A program made the translations under genes and the position numbers. The notes below the pieces were generated by a model that made no database searches, was not told the DNA's origin, and saw only the letters and a list, made by a program, of their open reading frames with translations. A DNA stretch of 64,000 nucleotides from Reyranella sp. CPCC 100927. GTDB taxonomy: Bacteria; Pseudomonadota; Alphaproteobacteria; Reyranellales; Reyranellaceae. This document shows, one piece after another, positions 29,963 through 38,447 of this stretch (the first letter of the stretch is position 1; each line of letters begins with the position of its first letter). The DNA lies in contig NZ_VOHA01000001.1 in assembly GCF_007859315.1 (NCBI RefSeq), positions 620,001-684,000 of the forward strand, read 5' to 3'.

Positions 29963-30157
29963 CTATTTGGTGAGGATCAACTTGCCTTTGCTGGTGACGC
30001 GCAGGCGATACTCGTCGCCGGCATGGCGGATGATCAATTGGCCGCTGGGGCCCATCAGTTCGCGGCTGCCGACGCGTCGGATCGACGGTGCCCGGGGCGG
30101 CCGTGCATACTGCGTGCTCCGTGGCATGGCGTTCGGCGGCGTATTGGCCTGGTGCAT
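29963..30157 (-). CDS. hmuP: haemin uptake protein HmuP
   Basis: This is a 64-residue protein matching HmuP, a small rhizobial and betaproteobacterial protein that acts as a co-activator of the haem receptor gene. The family pattern fills the C-terminal half: [20 protein letters not shown], then [15 protein letters not shown]. An open frame extends to 30244 (93 residues), but ATG 30157 gives the usual length and has GAGG 7 bases upstream. It lies between hmuR and hmuS in the same direction. Confidence 0.92.
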   Translation of the reverse strand: MHQANTPPNAMPRSTQYARPPRAPSIRRVGSRELMGPSGQLIIRHAGDEYRLRVTSKGKLILTK

Positions 30158-30272
30158 GGAGTCCTCGTCTCGGTGGGGGCCCGCTTCCATGCCCGTGGCA
30201 CGGCCCCGGAGGGACAGTTCTGGAAGCCGGTCGCCTGCGGTCATGGTCCTTCTCCGTGCCTCTGCATGGCAC

Positions 30273-32294
30273 TCAGAACTGGAAGCTCGCGGCCAGCTTG
30301 AAATTGCGGCCGGGGTCCAGGTTGGGGGTGAGGTGGTCGCGGTAGCGCTTGTCGGTCAGGTTATCGATGCCGACGTCGAAACGGGCACCGCGCAGCGGGC
30401 CGTCCGACGGCTGCCAGCTGAGGAACAGATCGAACAGGGCGTAGCCACCGGTCCTGCTCGTGCCGGTGGGCACGCGGTGCTGATGAGCCACGACCTTGGC
30501 ACGGCCACCGATCACCAGATCCCATTCCGGGATCTGGCGGCCGACCGTCAATGCCACCTTGTCGCCGGGGATCGAGGCCAGCGGCTGGTTGGTCACCTTG
30601 TTCTCACCGCGGATCAGCGCCGCGCCCAGCGAGCCGAACCAGTTGCCGCTGCGGTAGCCGCCTTCGAACTCCACGCCGTAGATCGTGGCGCGTGTGACGT
30701 TGGTCGGCGTGGTCGTCGTGGCGGTGACGAGCAGGTCGATGAAATCGCGATAGTTGGTATGGAAGCCCGAGACGCGCAGGCGCAGCTGATCGCCGGTCTG
30801 CACGGCATCGTCGAACTTGAAGGTGATGCCGATTTCCTTGTTCTTGCCGATCTCGGGCTTCAGGTTGGGATTGGGAATGAACCTGTTGCCGGGGAAGTGC
30901 GTGCCCGAAACGTAGAGTTCCGACAGCGATGGCGCGCGGAACGCCTCGGCGTAGAGCGCATAGACCGAGAACCACTTGGTGACGTCCCACTGGCCGCCGA
31001 TGCGCGGCGAGACGCGTGATTCAGACAGCGTGGCGCCGACCGACTTCGAGCCCGGTGCGCGATAGTAGTAGTCGAACCGCACGCCCGGGGTCAGGCTGAC
31101 GGAATTCCAGAACCGGATCTCGGGTTGCACGAACGCGCCGGCGACTCGCCCGCGCGCGTCGGGGAACTCGGGTCGGGGGTTATTGTTGCGCTCGCCGTCC
31201 GTCGTCTCGATCCGGCCGTCGACGCCGTAGGTCAGCGCTACCGACACCGCATCCGACACCTTGAAGCGGCTGGTGTTCTGTACGTCGGCACCGGTCGTGC
31301 GCAACGCCGTCTCGTCGAGGCGCGGACCGGTGAAGGGGCTTGGCCGCAACAGCCGTTCGCGGATGTAGACGCGGTTGTGGTAGGCGACCGCCTTGAGGTC
31401 GAGCCACGGCAGGTTGGGATCGCGATGATCGTAGCTGATCGAGCCCGTGAACTGCTGGGTCGTGCGGTCCGCTGGCGCCGTGGTGGCCGCGGTGTTGGGT
31501 GCCGTGGTTGAGACATCGCGGTCGTCGAAGGCGATCAGCGACAGGCCCAGCCGTTGCCCCGGCTGGAAGGTGTAGCCGGCTTTCACCAGGCCGCTCACCA
31601 CCTCGGCGCCTGAATTGGCGAGGTGGCCCTTGCCGCCGAACGAATAGTTGCCGCTGTTGCGGTAGGTGAGCCCGCCCAGCAGGTCGAAGCCAGCGACGTT
31701 GGCGAAACCGACGACCTGCGCCATCGCCATGTCGTTGACCGACTGGAAGCCGGTCTTGACCCGGTAACCGGCTTTCTCGCCGGGCCGCAGGAAATCGGTG
31801 GCATCGCGGGTCGTGATGTTGATCACGCCGGCCAGCGCGCCCGATCCGTAGAGCACCGAGTTGGGACCGCGTACGACATCGACCTGCTTGATCAGGTCGG
31901 GATCGAGGAAAATGCGGCCCTTGTGGCCTGACTGGAAGTCCTGCCGTGCGCCGTCGAGACGGATCAGCACGCGCTCGCCTTCAAGGCCGCGCACATTGGG
32001 TTCGCCCGCGCCAGGGCGCGGGCCGCCACCGATCTCGACGCCGGGCAGGTCGCGCAACAAATCGTCGATGCGCTGCGGCATGCGAAAATCGACAGTCTGC
32101 TTGGACACGGTCGAGGCGGAGCCGGGGACGTCGTAGAGACTGCGCTCGGTGCGGGTGCCGGTCACGGTCACCGGATCGAGCGGCGCAACGGGCACCTGCG
32201 CCTGGTCCGGAAGACCCGGCGTGGCCTGTCCCAGCGCGTCGCTCGTCGACAATGCCGCCATCACCATCACCACAGCCGAACCAGACCGCTTCAT
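30273..32294 (-). CDS. hmuR: TonB-dependent haem receptor
   Basis: This is a 673-residue outer-membrane beta-barrel receptor. A signal peptide ([20 protein letters not shown]) is followed by a TonB-box-like stretch ([20 protein letters not shown]) and the plug domain ([40 protein letters not shown]). The barrel carries the haem-receptor boxes FRAP (residues 452-455) and NPNL (475-478), with H466 between them, the position of the haem-ligand histidine in HemR/ShuA. It ends FKLAASFQF with the terminal aromatic of barrels. ATG 32294 has GGGGAG upstream; the 15 extra codons from 32339 are rejected. Confidence 0.95.
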   Translation of the reverse strand: MKRSGSAVVMVMAALSTSDALGQATPGLPDQAQVPVAPLDPVTVTGTRTERSLYDVPGSASTVSKQTVDFRMPQRIDDLLRDLPGVEIGGGPRPGAGEPNVRGLEGERVLIRLDGARQDFQSGHKGRIFLDPDLIKQVDVVRGPNSVLYGSGALAGVINITTRDATDFLRPGEKAGYRVKTGFQSVNDMAMAQVVGFANVAGFDLLGGLTYRNSGNYSFGGKGHLANSGAEVVSGLVKAGYTFQPGQRLGLSLIAFDDRDVSTTAPNTAATTAPADRTTQQFTGSISYDHRDPNLPWLDLKAVAYHNRVYIRERLLRPSPFTGPRLDETALRTTGADVQNTSRFKVSDAVSVALTYGVDGRIETTDGERNNNPRPEFPDARGRVAGAFVQPEIRFWNSVSLTPGVRFDYYYRAPGSKSVGATLSESRVSPRIGGQWDVTKWFSVYALYAEAFRAPSLSELYVSGTHFPGNRFIPNPNLKPEIGKNKEIGITFKFDDAVQTGDQLRLRVSGFHTNYRDFIDLLVTATTTTPTNVTRATIYGVEFEGGYRSGNWFGSLGAALIRGENKVTNQPLASIPGDKVALTVGRQIPEWDLVIGGRAKVVAHQHRVPTGTSRTGGYALFDLFLSWQPSDGPLRGARFDVGIDNLTDKRYRDHLTPNLDPGRNFKLAASFQF

Positions 32295-32378
32295 GCTCCC
32301 CGACCCCCGCCTGCTTTTGGGATGCTCGACGGCATCCACATGGCTGGCGGGGAGATTTCCCGGCTGGCTACCCCTTGA

Positions 32379-32407
32379 GCTGTACCAGACACCCTCTGAG
32401 AATGCAA
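32379..32407 (-). promoter_or_regulatory. candidate hmuR promoter
   Basis: On the minus strand TTGCAT (32402-32407) and TACAGC (32379-32384) are separated by exactly 17 bases, a plausible -35/-10 pair about 85 bases upstream of hmuR. The -35 overlaps the iron-type operator. Inference from pattern only. Confidence 0.4.
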
Positions 32408-32424
32408 TTGCGAATCATTATCAT
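32398..32424. promoter_or_regulatory. iron-responsive operator upstream of hmuR
   Basis: Read toward hmuR, 32422-32404 is GATAATGATTCGCAATTGC, matching the 19-base Fur consensus at 13 positions. Read the other way, TGC-N9-TCA is one base from the RirA iron-responsive operator TGA-N9-TCA. It overlaps the candidate -35, so binding would block transcription when iron is plentiful. Which regulator (Fur/Mur, Irr or RirA) cannot be decided here. Confidence 0.6.
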
Positions 32425-32491
32425 AGACGTGATCGGGACGTCGTGATGCCCGGGATGACGGGCCGGGGAGACGGGCGATAGGCTGGGTCGC

Positions 32492-33772
32492 ATGACCACG
32501 CTCGACCTGATTCTCCGTAATGCGGTGCTGCCTGACGGCCGGACTGGCCTCGACATTGGCGTCAAGGACGGCCGCATCGCGGCGCTCGAGCGGTCGTTGC
32601 CGGCGTCGGCCCGTCGCGAGATCGATGTCGGCGGCTGCCTGGTCAGCCCGCCGTTCGTCGATGCGCACTTTCACATGGACTCAACGCTGTCTCTGGGCCA
32701 GCCACGGCTCAATCAGTCCGGCACCTTGCTGGAAGGCATCGCACTCTGGGGCGAACTGAAGCCGCATCTGACGCAAGCGGCGCTGGTCGAACGGGCGTTG
32801 CGCTACTGCGACTGGGCGGTGGGGCGTGGCCTGTTGGCGATCCGCAGCCACGTCGACATCTGCGATCCGCGGCTGCTCGCCGTCGAGGCCCTGCTGCAGG
32901 TGAAGCGGACCGTGGCGCCCTACCTTGACCTGCAACTGGTGGCGTTTCCGCAGGACGGCTACCTGCGCAGCCCCGATGCCGTGGCGCTGCTCGATCGCGC
33001 GCTCGAGATGGGCGTCGATGTCGTCGGCGGCATTCCGCATTTCGAGCGCACCATGGCCGATGGCGCCGACAGCGTCCGCCGGTTGTGCGCTCTCGCTACC
33101 GAACGCGGCGCGCTGGTCGACATGCACTGCGATGAAAGCGACGATCCGCTGTCACGCCATGTCGAGACCCTGGCGGCCGAGACTGTGCGGCATGGATTGC
33201 ATGGCCGGGTCACCGGTTCGCACCTGACGTCCATGCATTCGATGGACAACTACTACGCGTCGAAGCTGCTCGACCTGATGGCCGAGGCGCAGCTCAACGT
33301 CGTCGCCAACCCGCTGATCAACATCACCCTGCAGGGCCGCCATGACACCTATCCCAAGCGCCGCGGCATGACACGGGTGAAGGAGCAGATGGCGCGCGGC
33401 CTGACCGTGGCCTTCGGCCAGGACTGCGTGATGGATCCCTGGTATCCCCTGGGTTCGGGCGACATGCTGGATGTCGCCGCCATGGGACTGCACGTCGCCC
33501 AGATGACCGGCGTCGCGGAGATCGGGGCCTGTTTCCAGGCGGTGACCGCCAATGCCGCGCGCATCCTGCAACTCGAGCGCTATGGGCTCGACATCGGTTG
33601 CCATGCCGACTTGGTGGTGCTGCAGGCTAGCGATCCGGCCGAAGCGATCCGCCTGCGCGCCACACGGCTCTATGTGCTGCGCCGCGGCCGCATCGTCGCG
33701 CAGGCGCCGAAAGCGGAAGCCACGCTCGATCTGCCCGGACGCGCGACGACAACCGTCGACTGGCGTCTCTAA
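32492..33772 (+). CDS. cytosine deaminase-like amidohydrolase
   Basis: This 426-residue metal-dependent deaminase aligns along its length with E. coli CodA as I recall it. HFHMDSTLSLGQPRLNQSGT carries the two metal histidines, FPQDG the substrate-binding glutamine, HCDESDD the metal histidine and catalytic glutamate, and SHLTSMHS the proton-shuttle histidine. GRHDTYPKRRGMTRVKEQMA is also shared. In the strand that reads GHDDV in CodA, this protein has GQDCV: the metal/catalytic aspartate (Asp313 in CodA) is kept, but the next aspartate, known to influence base selectivity, is cysteine and the preceding histidine is glutamine. The substrate may therefore be a different pyrimidine, triazine or purine. 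It is divergent from hmuR. Confidence 0.88.
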   Translation: MTTLDLILRNAVLPDGRTGLDIGVKDGRIAALERSLPASARREIDVGGCLVSPPFVDAHFHMDSTLSLGQPRLNQSGTLLEGIALWGELKPHLTQAALVERALRYCDWAVGRGLLAIRSHVDICDPRLLAVEALLQVKRTVAPYLDLQLVAFPQDGYLRSPDAVALLDRALEMGVDVVGGIPHFERTMADGADSVRRLCALATERGALVDMHCDESDDPLSRHVETLAAETVRHGLHGRVTGSHLTSMHSMDNYYASKLLDLMAEAQLNVVANPLINITLQGRHDTYPKRRGMTRVKEQMARGLTVAFGQDCVMDPWYPLGSGDMLDVAAMGLHVAQMTGVAEIGACFQAVTANAARILQLERYGLDIGCHADLVVLQASDPAEAIRLRATRLYVLRRGRIVAQAPKAEATLDLPGRATTTVDWRL

Positions 33773-33773
33773 T

Positions 33774-33908
33774 TTTTTGGACCGCGGGCGTCCACGCCCG
33801 CATCACAGGCGAAAGCTGTGCTTTCGCCTGTGCACGTTAGCGCCGACAGTCTTTCGCTCTTTGCTTCGCTGCGAGCGAATGCGGGCGTGGACGCCCGCGG
33901 TCCAAAAA
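33774..33908. repeat. long palindromic element, REPIN/BIME-like (type B, copy 1)
   Basis: Perfect 30-base inverted arms (33774-33803 and 33879-33908, beginning TTTTTGGACCGCGGGCGTCC) enclose a second hairpin with 12-base arms (33804-33815 and 33821-33832). Each outer arm itself contains a GCGGGCG/CGCCCGC hairpin. It separates convergent genes, so it could also act as a bidirectional terminator, having T-runs at both ends. Confidence 0.85.
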
Positions 33909-33913
33909 CAACA

Positions 33914-34885
33914 TCAATTCGGCGTGATGCCGGCGGCCTTGACGATGTCGGCGATGCTCACCAGTTCGGCGCGGATGTAGGCGTCGAACTGCTCGGGCGA
34001 CATCGGCATCGGCACGGCACCCAGCGCCTTCAGCCGTTCGGTCAGCTCCGGTGATTGCAGCGCCTTCACCGTTTCGGCGTTGAGGCGCGTGATGATCGGC
34101 CGCGGCGTCTTGGCCGGCGCCAGCATGCCGAGCCAGAAATTGTAGTCCGAGTCTGCCACGCCGGCCTCGATGGTGGTCGGCACGTCAGGCAGCAGCGGCG
34201 AGCGCTGGGCCGTACCGACGGCCAGGGCGACCACCCGGTTGTCGCGGATGTATGGCAGCCCGGCGTTCAGCGGCACGAAATAGGCGTCGACCCGTCCGTT
34301 CATGAGATCGCTCAGGACCTCCGGCGTACCCTTGAAGGGCACGTGCGTGTATTGGATCCCGGCGCGGGCACGGAATTTCTCGGCATTCATGTGGGTGGCG
34401 CTGCCGACCCCGGCCGACGCGAAATTCAGCTTGCCCGGATTGGCCTTGGCGTAGGCCACCAGATCGCCCACCGTCTTGAAGCCCCTGGCCGGTGCCGCGA
34501 TCAGCACGTTCGGCAGGTTGACCAGCGGCGTGACGGCCGCGAAGTCGTTGGCGGTATCGAACGGCAGGTCCTTGTAGATCGCCGGGTTGGCGGTGTGCGC
34601 CGACGAATGGACCAGCAGGGTGTAGCCGTCAGGCGTGGCCTTGGCGACGGCCTCGGCGCCGACCCGGCCGCCGGCGCCCGGCCGGTTCTCGACCACGATC
34701 GGCTGGCCCAGCGCCGCGCCGAGCCTGTCGGCGACGGCGCGGGCGGCGATATCCGTCGAGCTGCCGGCCGTGAAGGGTACGACGAAGCGGATCGGTCGGT
34801 TGGGGTAGTCCTGCGCCGCGACCCGAGTCGCGGGCAGGGCGATGACAGCGAACAACGCGAACAAAAGGGCACGAACGACTCGCAT
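33914..34885 (-). CDS. Bug/TctC-family tripartite tricarboxylate transporter receptor
   Basis: This is a 323-residue periplasmic solute receptor with signal peptide MRVVRALLFALFAVIALPAT cleaved near VAAQ. Family hallmarks are YPNRPIRFVVPFTAGSSTDI, the QPIVVENRPGAGGRVGAEAV loop, ATPDGYTLLVHSSAHTANPA and HVPFKGTPEVLSDLMNGRVD. Bug proteins bind carboxylates, aromatic acids or amides for TctAB membrane partners. No tctA/tctB lies beside it, the usual situation for the many orphan Bug genes in such genomes. GGGGAGG precedes ATG 34885. It lies 20 bases downstream of the dehydrogenase gene, so both may be transcribed from the LacI-controlled promoter. Confidence 0.93.
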   Translation of the reverse strand: MRVVRALLFALFAVIALPATRVAAQDYPNRPIRFVVPFTAGSSTDIAARAVADRLGAALGQPIVVENRPGAGGRVGAEAVAKATPDGYTLLVHSSAHTANPAIYKDLPFDTANDFAAVTPLVNLPNVLIAAPARGFKTVGDLVAYAKANPGKLNFASAGVGSATHMNAEKFRARAGIQYTHVPFKGTPEVLSDLMNGRVDAYFVPLNAGLPYIRDNRVVALAVGTAQRSPLLPDVPTTIEAGVADSDYNFWLGMLAPAKTPRPIITRLNAETVKALQSPELTERLKALGAVPMPMSPEQFDAYIRAELVSIADIVKAAGITPN

Positions 34886-34905
34886 GACGTCCTCCCCTGA
34901 TGCTG

Positions 34906-35850
34906 TCAGCGGCCGCTAAGACCATCCTCGACCGCGACGTTCTCCGGTTTCAGGTCCAGGCCTGAGTTGCGCGCCTGCAGCGTGATCAGGCGCGCGAAAT
35001 CCTCGTCGAGATAGCCATTGCCGATCAAGGCCTGAATGGCCTCGCGCGCCGCCACGGCAACCGGCATCGGCACATTCTGGCTGCGGGCGGCGGCAAGTCC
35101 GAGATCCATGTCCTTGCGCAACAGCACCGGCGTGAAGGTCGGTGTGAAATCGAGCTTCACCAGCGCCGGTGTCTTGTAGCGGGTGAAAACCGAGCCCATC
35201 ACGCTCTTGTTGATGAAGTCGAGAAAGGCGTGCCGCGGCACACCGGTCTTTTCGGCCAGCACCGTGAGCTCGGCCAGCGACTGGATCACGATGCCGAGAA
35301 ACACGTTGTGGCAGATCTTGATGATGCGCGCGAGGTCGCCCTCGCCGACATAGGAGACGCCGGTGCCCAGCGCTTCCAGCCATGGCAACGCCATGTCGTA
35401 GGCTTCTTTGGGCCCCGAGACGACAAGGCTCAGTTTGCCCGCCTTCACGACCTTGCCGTTGCCGCTCACCGGCGCGGCGAGCATCTGCGTGCCGCGCTCG
35501 GCCGCCGCGGCGCGCAGCTTGGCCGACGCCTCCTCCGACACGGTCGAGCAGTCGATCAGCACTTTCGGCGTCCGTCCGTCGCGCGACAGGACGCCGTGCT
35601 GGCCCAACGTCACGTCCAGCAGATCGTCCGAAGTCGAAACCATGGTGAAGACGACATCGCGGTCGGCGAGATCCGCCGGGCGGCCGACGATCGTTGCACC
35701 GTATTCCGTCAGGGGCTCCGCCTTGGCGCGCGTCCGGTTGTAGACGGCGAGCGCGCCGCCGGCCTTGGCCAGGCGGCCGGCCATCGGAAAGCCCATGCGT
35801 CCGGTACCGACCCAACCGAGGGTGTGCGCGGGAGGCGAGGAGAGCGGCAT
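34906..35850 (-). CDS. 3-hydroxyisobutyrate dehydrogenase-like NAD(P) oxidoreductase
   Basis: This is a 314-residue beta-hydroxyacid dehydrogenase. The Rossmann motif is LGWVGTGRMGFPMAGRLAKA (about residues 11-30), the substrate-binding motif is DCSTVSEEASAKL, the glycine stretch is APVSGNGKVVKAGKLSLVVS, and the catalytic lysine lies in ARIIKICHNVFLG, where family members usually have KLxNN. It reversibly oxidises a beta-hydroxyacid; the substrate is unknown. A LacI-type operator sits 15 bases before its start, so its transcription is probably repressed by the divergent LacI regulator. The Bug receptor follows 20 bases downstream. Confidence 0.9.
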   Translation of the reverse strand: MPLSSPPAHTLGWVGTGRMGFPMAGRLAKAGGALAVYNRTRAKAEPLTEYGATIVGRPADLADRDVVFTMVSTSDDLLDVTLGQHGVLSRDGRTPKVLIDCSTVSEEASAKLRAAAAERGTQMLAAPVSGNGKVVKAGKLSLVVSGPKEAYDMALPWLEALGTGVSYVGEGDLARIIKICHNVFLGIVIQSLAELTVLAEKTGVPRHAFLDFINKSVMGSVFTRYKTPALVKLDFTPTFTPVLLRKDMDLGLAAARSQNVPMPVAVAAREAIQALIGNGYLDEDFARLITLQARNSGLDLKPENVAVEDGLSGR

Positions 35851-35864
35851 AAAGGCTCCTTGTC

Positions 35865-35880
35865 ATGCAAACGTTTGCAT
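35865..35880. promoter_or_regulatory. LacI-family operator, copy 1
   Basis: ATGCAAACGTTTGCAT is a perfect 16-base palindrome with the central CG typical of LacI-family sites. It lies between the divergent dehydrogenase and lacI-type genes, 15 bases from the dehydrogenase start. A near-identical palindrome precedes the M24 gene at 38330. Confidence 0.85.
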
Positions 35881-35943
35881 AAATCTATACAGAGCGACGC
35901 GAAAGCGGCAATCTCTTTCTTCGTCAGGGAAGCCGTATCTGGA

Positions 35944-36999
35944 ATGATCAAACCGGGAAAAACCAAGAAAGCCACCATCCTGGACGTCGCCAAGGCCGTC
36001 GGCGTCCACGCCTCGACGGTATCGCGGGCTCTGAACCCGCAGACGCAGCACATGGTGGCCGAAGCGGTCGCGGAGCGGATCGCTGCCGCATCGCGGCGCC
36101 TGGGCTACACCGCCGATGTCTTCGCGTCCGGTCTGCGGACGCGGCGCTCCAATACGGTGGGTGTGCTGATCCCGGACATCATGAACCCGGTGTTCCCACC
36201 CATCCTGCGCGGCATCGAGGATGCGTTGGCCACGGCTGGCTGCACGGCGATCATCGCCAATGCCGAAGGTGAGCCGCAGCGGCACGGCACCATTCTCGAC
36301 CGGTTGCTGGGCCGGCGGGTGGACGGGCTGATCCTGGCCACGGCGCAGCGGCGTGATGCGGTGGTGGAGCGCTGCATGGCCGAGGGCGTGCCGGTGGTGC
36401 TGATCAACCGCACGCTGGCCGGCAAGCGGCCGATCAGTGCCGTCGTTAATGACGACGAAGGCGGCATCAAGCTCGCCGTCGATCATCTCGTCGCCCAGGG
36501 GCATCGCCACATCGCGCACATCGCCGGGCCACAGGCGCTGTCCACCGGATATGCACGGCGCAGCGGGTTCCTGGCAGCGCTGAAGACGGCCGACCCAGCC
36601 CTGATCGTCGAGGCCGCCGCCTACAGCGAAACGGCCGGCGATGCCGCCATGACCAAGCTGCTGGCCGGCAAGATGCCGTTCACGGCCGTCGTTGCCGCCA
36701 ACGACCTGCTGGCGCTGGGCTGCTACGACGCGCTGGCCCGTGTCGGGTTTCACTGCCCGCGTGATATATCGGTCACCGGCTTCAATGATATGCCCTTCGT
36801 CGACCGCTTCGCGCCGCCGCTCACCACGGTGCGCATCCAGCATTACGAGATGGGCCGCCGCGCCGGCGATGTGCTGATGGAGCATCTGCGTCGCCGCGAC
36901 ACCGCATCGGTGACCATCCGCCTGGAGCCGTCCCTGGTCGTGCGTGGCTCGACCGCGCCGCCGGCGGCATCGGGCAGGACCGGTAGCGCTTCGCGCTAG
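35944..36999 (+). CDS. LacI-family transcriptional regulator
   Basis: This is a 351-residue repressor. The N-terminal LacI helix-turn-helix reads ATILDVAKAVGVHASTVSRA with the hinge AASRRLGYTADVFASGLRTR. The periplasmic-binding-protein-like sensor domain (about 65-335) contains TVGVLIPDIMNPVFPPILRG, DGLILATAQRRD and FTAVVAANDLLALGCYDALA. ATG 35944 is chosen as the start of the conserved DNA-binding region; the long upstream open frame lies over the divergent dehydrogenase gene. Two copies of a TGCAAACGTTTGCA palindrome flank it, one before the dehydrogenase and one before the M24 enzyme, so it probably represses both sides and perhaps itself. Confidence 0.94.
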   Translation: MIKPGKTKKATILDVAKAVGVHASTVSRALNPQTQHMVAEAVAERIAAASRRLGYTADVFASGLRTRRSNTVGVLIPDIMNPVFPPILRGIEDALATAGCTAIIANAEGEPQRHGTILDRLLGRRVDGLILATAQRRDAVVERCMAEGVPVVLINRTLAGKRPISAVVNDDEGGIKLAVDHLVAQGHRHIAHIAGPQALSTGYARRSGFLAALKTADPALIVEAAAYSETAGDAAMTKLLAGKMPFTAVVAANDLLALGCYDALARVGFHCPRDISVTGFNDMPFVDRFAPPLTTVRIQHYEMGRRAGDVLMEHLRRRDTASVTIRLEPSLVVRGSTAPPAASGRTGSASR

Positions 37000-37015
37000 C
37001 GCCGGTCCCGGCACG

Positions 37016-38320
37016 TCAATACCGGTTTGCCACCGGCAGCTCCTCGGCCGGGAAGCGCGTGATCACCGTGCAGCCCTTGTCGGTGACGACGATCTCCTCC
37101 TCGATGCGCGCCGCCGAGATGCCATCGGTCGCCGGACAATAGGTCTCCAGCGCGAACACCATGCCGGCCTTGATCTCCATCGGATCTTCGAAGGAGTTCA
37201 GCCGGCTGATGATCGGCCGTTCGTGCAGGCCAAGCCCCAGGCCATGGCCGAACTCCAGCCCGAACGCCTCCATCTCGCTGGTGAAGCCGATCTTCTCGGC
37301 GCTGGGCCAGCAGTCGGCAACCTGGTCCGAACGTACGCCCGGTCTGATCATGGCGATGGCGGTGTCGATCCACTCGCGCGCCCGCTTGTAGGCGTCCCTC
37401 TGCGCGTCGGTGGCCTTGCCGACGTTGAAGGTGCGGTAGTAGCAGGTGCGATAGCCCATGTAGGACTGGATGATGTCGAAGAACGCCTGATCGCCGGGGC
37501 GGATCAGCCGGTCGGTGAAGTTGTGCGGATGCGGCGAGCAGCGTTCGCCCGAGATGGCATTGATCGCCTCGACGCAGTCGGAGCCTTTTTCGTAGAGATC
37601 GTGATTGGCTAGCGCCACGATCTGGCTCTCGCGTACGCCGGGCTTCAGGGCTTCCGAGATCTTGTGATAGGTGCCGTCGACCATGGCGGCGGCGATGTTG
37701 AGCAGCATCAGCTCGTCACGGCTCTTCACCTCGCGGGCGTCGAGCATCACCTGCTGGCCGTCGACCACCTTGATGCCCAGCCGTTGCAGCTCGAACAGCA
37801 TCGGCAGTTCGACCATGTCGATGCCCAGCGGCATGTCGGCGACGCCTTCCTCCTCGAGGATCGACTTGATCTCCTCCGCCGCGCGCCGGAACAGGCCGAT
37901 CTTGGGGTTGATGGCGCCGCGCAGGCCGACCATGCCGGCGCGGCAGTGATCGTGGTGCAGCCACGGCGCATAGATCCGGTGATGCTTGGCGGCGGAACCG
38001 AAGTCCCAGACATAGGGATCGCCGTTGCCGGTCAGCAGGCAATAGCGCGTGAGCTTGTCGCGCGCCCATTCGCCGATCACCGTCGAGGACATGTAGCGGA
38101 TGTTGTGCTGATCGAAGGTCAGGATGGCGCCGAGATCCGATTTCGCCAGGGCCTGGCGTGTGCGTCCCAGCCGGTAGTTGTGCAGCCGGCGGAAGTCGAC
38201 GCGCTCCTCGAAGTCGACCGCCATCTGTCCCAGCGCCAGCAGCGGTCGCGTCCAGTCGTGGCGCGGGTCGACATCCTCGGGGCGCACGATCGTGGGTTCC
38301 GGCTGCTTCTTCTTGGCCAT
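37016..38320 (-). CDS. M24-family (pita-bread fold) hydrolase with altered metal site
   Basis: This is a 434-residue creatinase/aminopeptidase-fold protein. The N-terminal domain contains LTFDQHNIRYMSS and YCLLTGNGDPYVWDF. The catalytic domain has GDQAFFDIIQSYMGYRTCYY, EFGHGLGLGLHERPI, FALETYCPATDG and RIEEEIVVTDKGC. The histidine and both glutamates of the usual five metal ligands are visible, and the first aspartate may be in FFDII. The second aspartate, normally in a SDxTRT-like strand, is missing: the strand reads RTCYYRTF. The N-terminal pattern recalls DMSP lyase DddP and creatinase-like members more than Xaa-Pro peptidases. A LacI operator 10 bases upstream of its start implies induction by a small molecule. 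Confidence 0.83.
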   Translation of the reverse strand: MAKKKQPEPTIVRPEDVDPRHDWTRPLLALGQMAVDFEERVDFRRLHNYRLGRTRQALAKSDLGAILTFDQHNIRYMSSTVIGEWARDKLTRYCLLTGNGDPYVWDFGSAAKHHRIYAPWLHHDHCRAGMVGLRGAINPKIGLFRRAAEEIKSILEEEGVADMPLGIDMVELPMLFELQRLGIKVVDGQQVMLDAREVKSRDELMLLNIAAAMVDGTYHKISEALKPGVRESQIVALANHDLYEKGSDCVEAINAISGERCSPHPHNFTDRLIRPGDQAFFDIIQSYMGYRTCYYRTFNVGKATDAQRDAYKRAREWIDTAIAMIRPGVRSDQVADCWPSAEKIGFTSEMEAFGLEFGHGLGLGLHERPIISRLNSFEDPMEIKAGMVFALETYCPATDGISAARIEEEIVVTDKGCTVITRFPAEELPVANRY

Positions 38321-38329
38321 CGACTGCTC

Positions 38330-38347
38330 CTTGCAAACGTTTGCAAG
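38330..38347. promoter_or_regulatory. LacI-family operator, copy 2
   Basis: CTTGCAAACGTTTGCAAG is a perfect 18-base palindrome 10 bases upstream of the M24 gene start. It shares the 14-base core TGCAAACGTTTGCA with copy 1 at 35865. Confidence 0.85.
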
Positions 38348-38447
38348 TCAGTCCGCCATAGAACGCCCGGTATTGTCAATCCGGCACGTGCGACGACATC
38401 GATCTTCTTCGGGGCGTTGGCCCTCGGGCTCGCCGACGGTCCTGGGG

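Noticed and set aside
37016-38320. DMSP lyase (DddP) assignment for the M24-fold protein.
   Set aside because: The N-terminal domain is reminiscent of DddP, but the iron-binding aspartates I associate with it are not in place, so the specific function is not supported.
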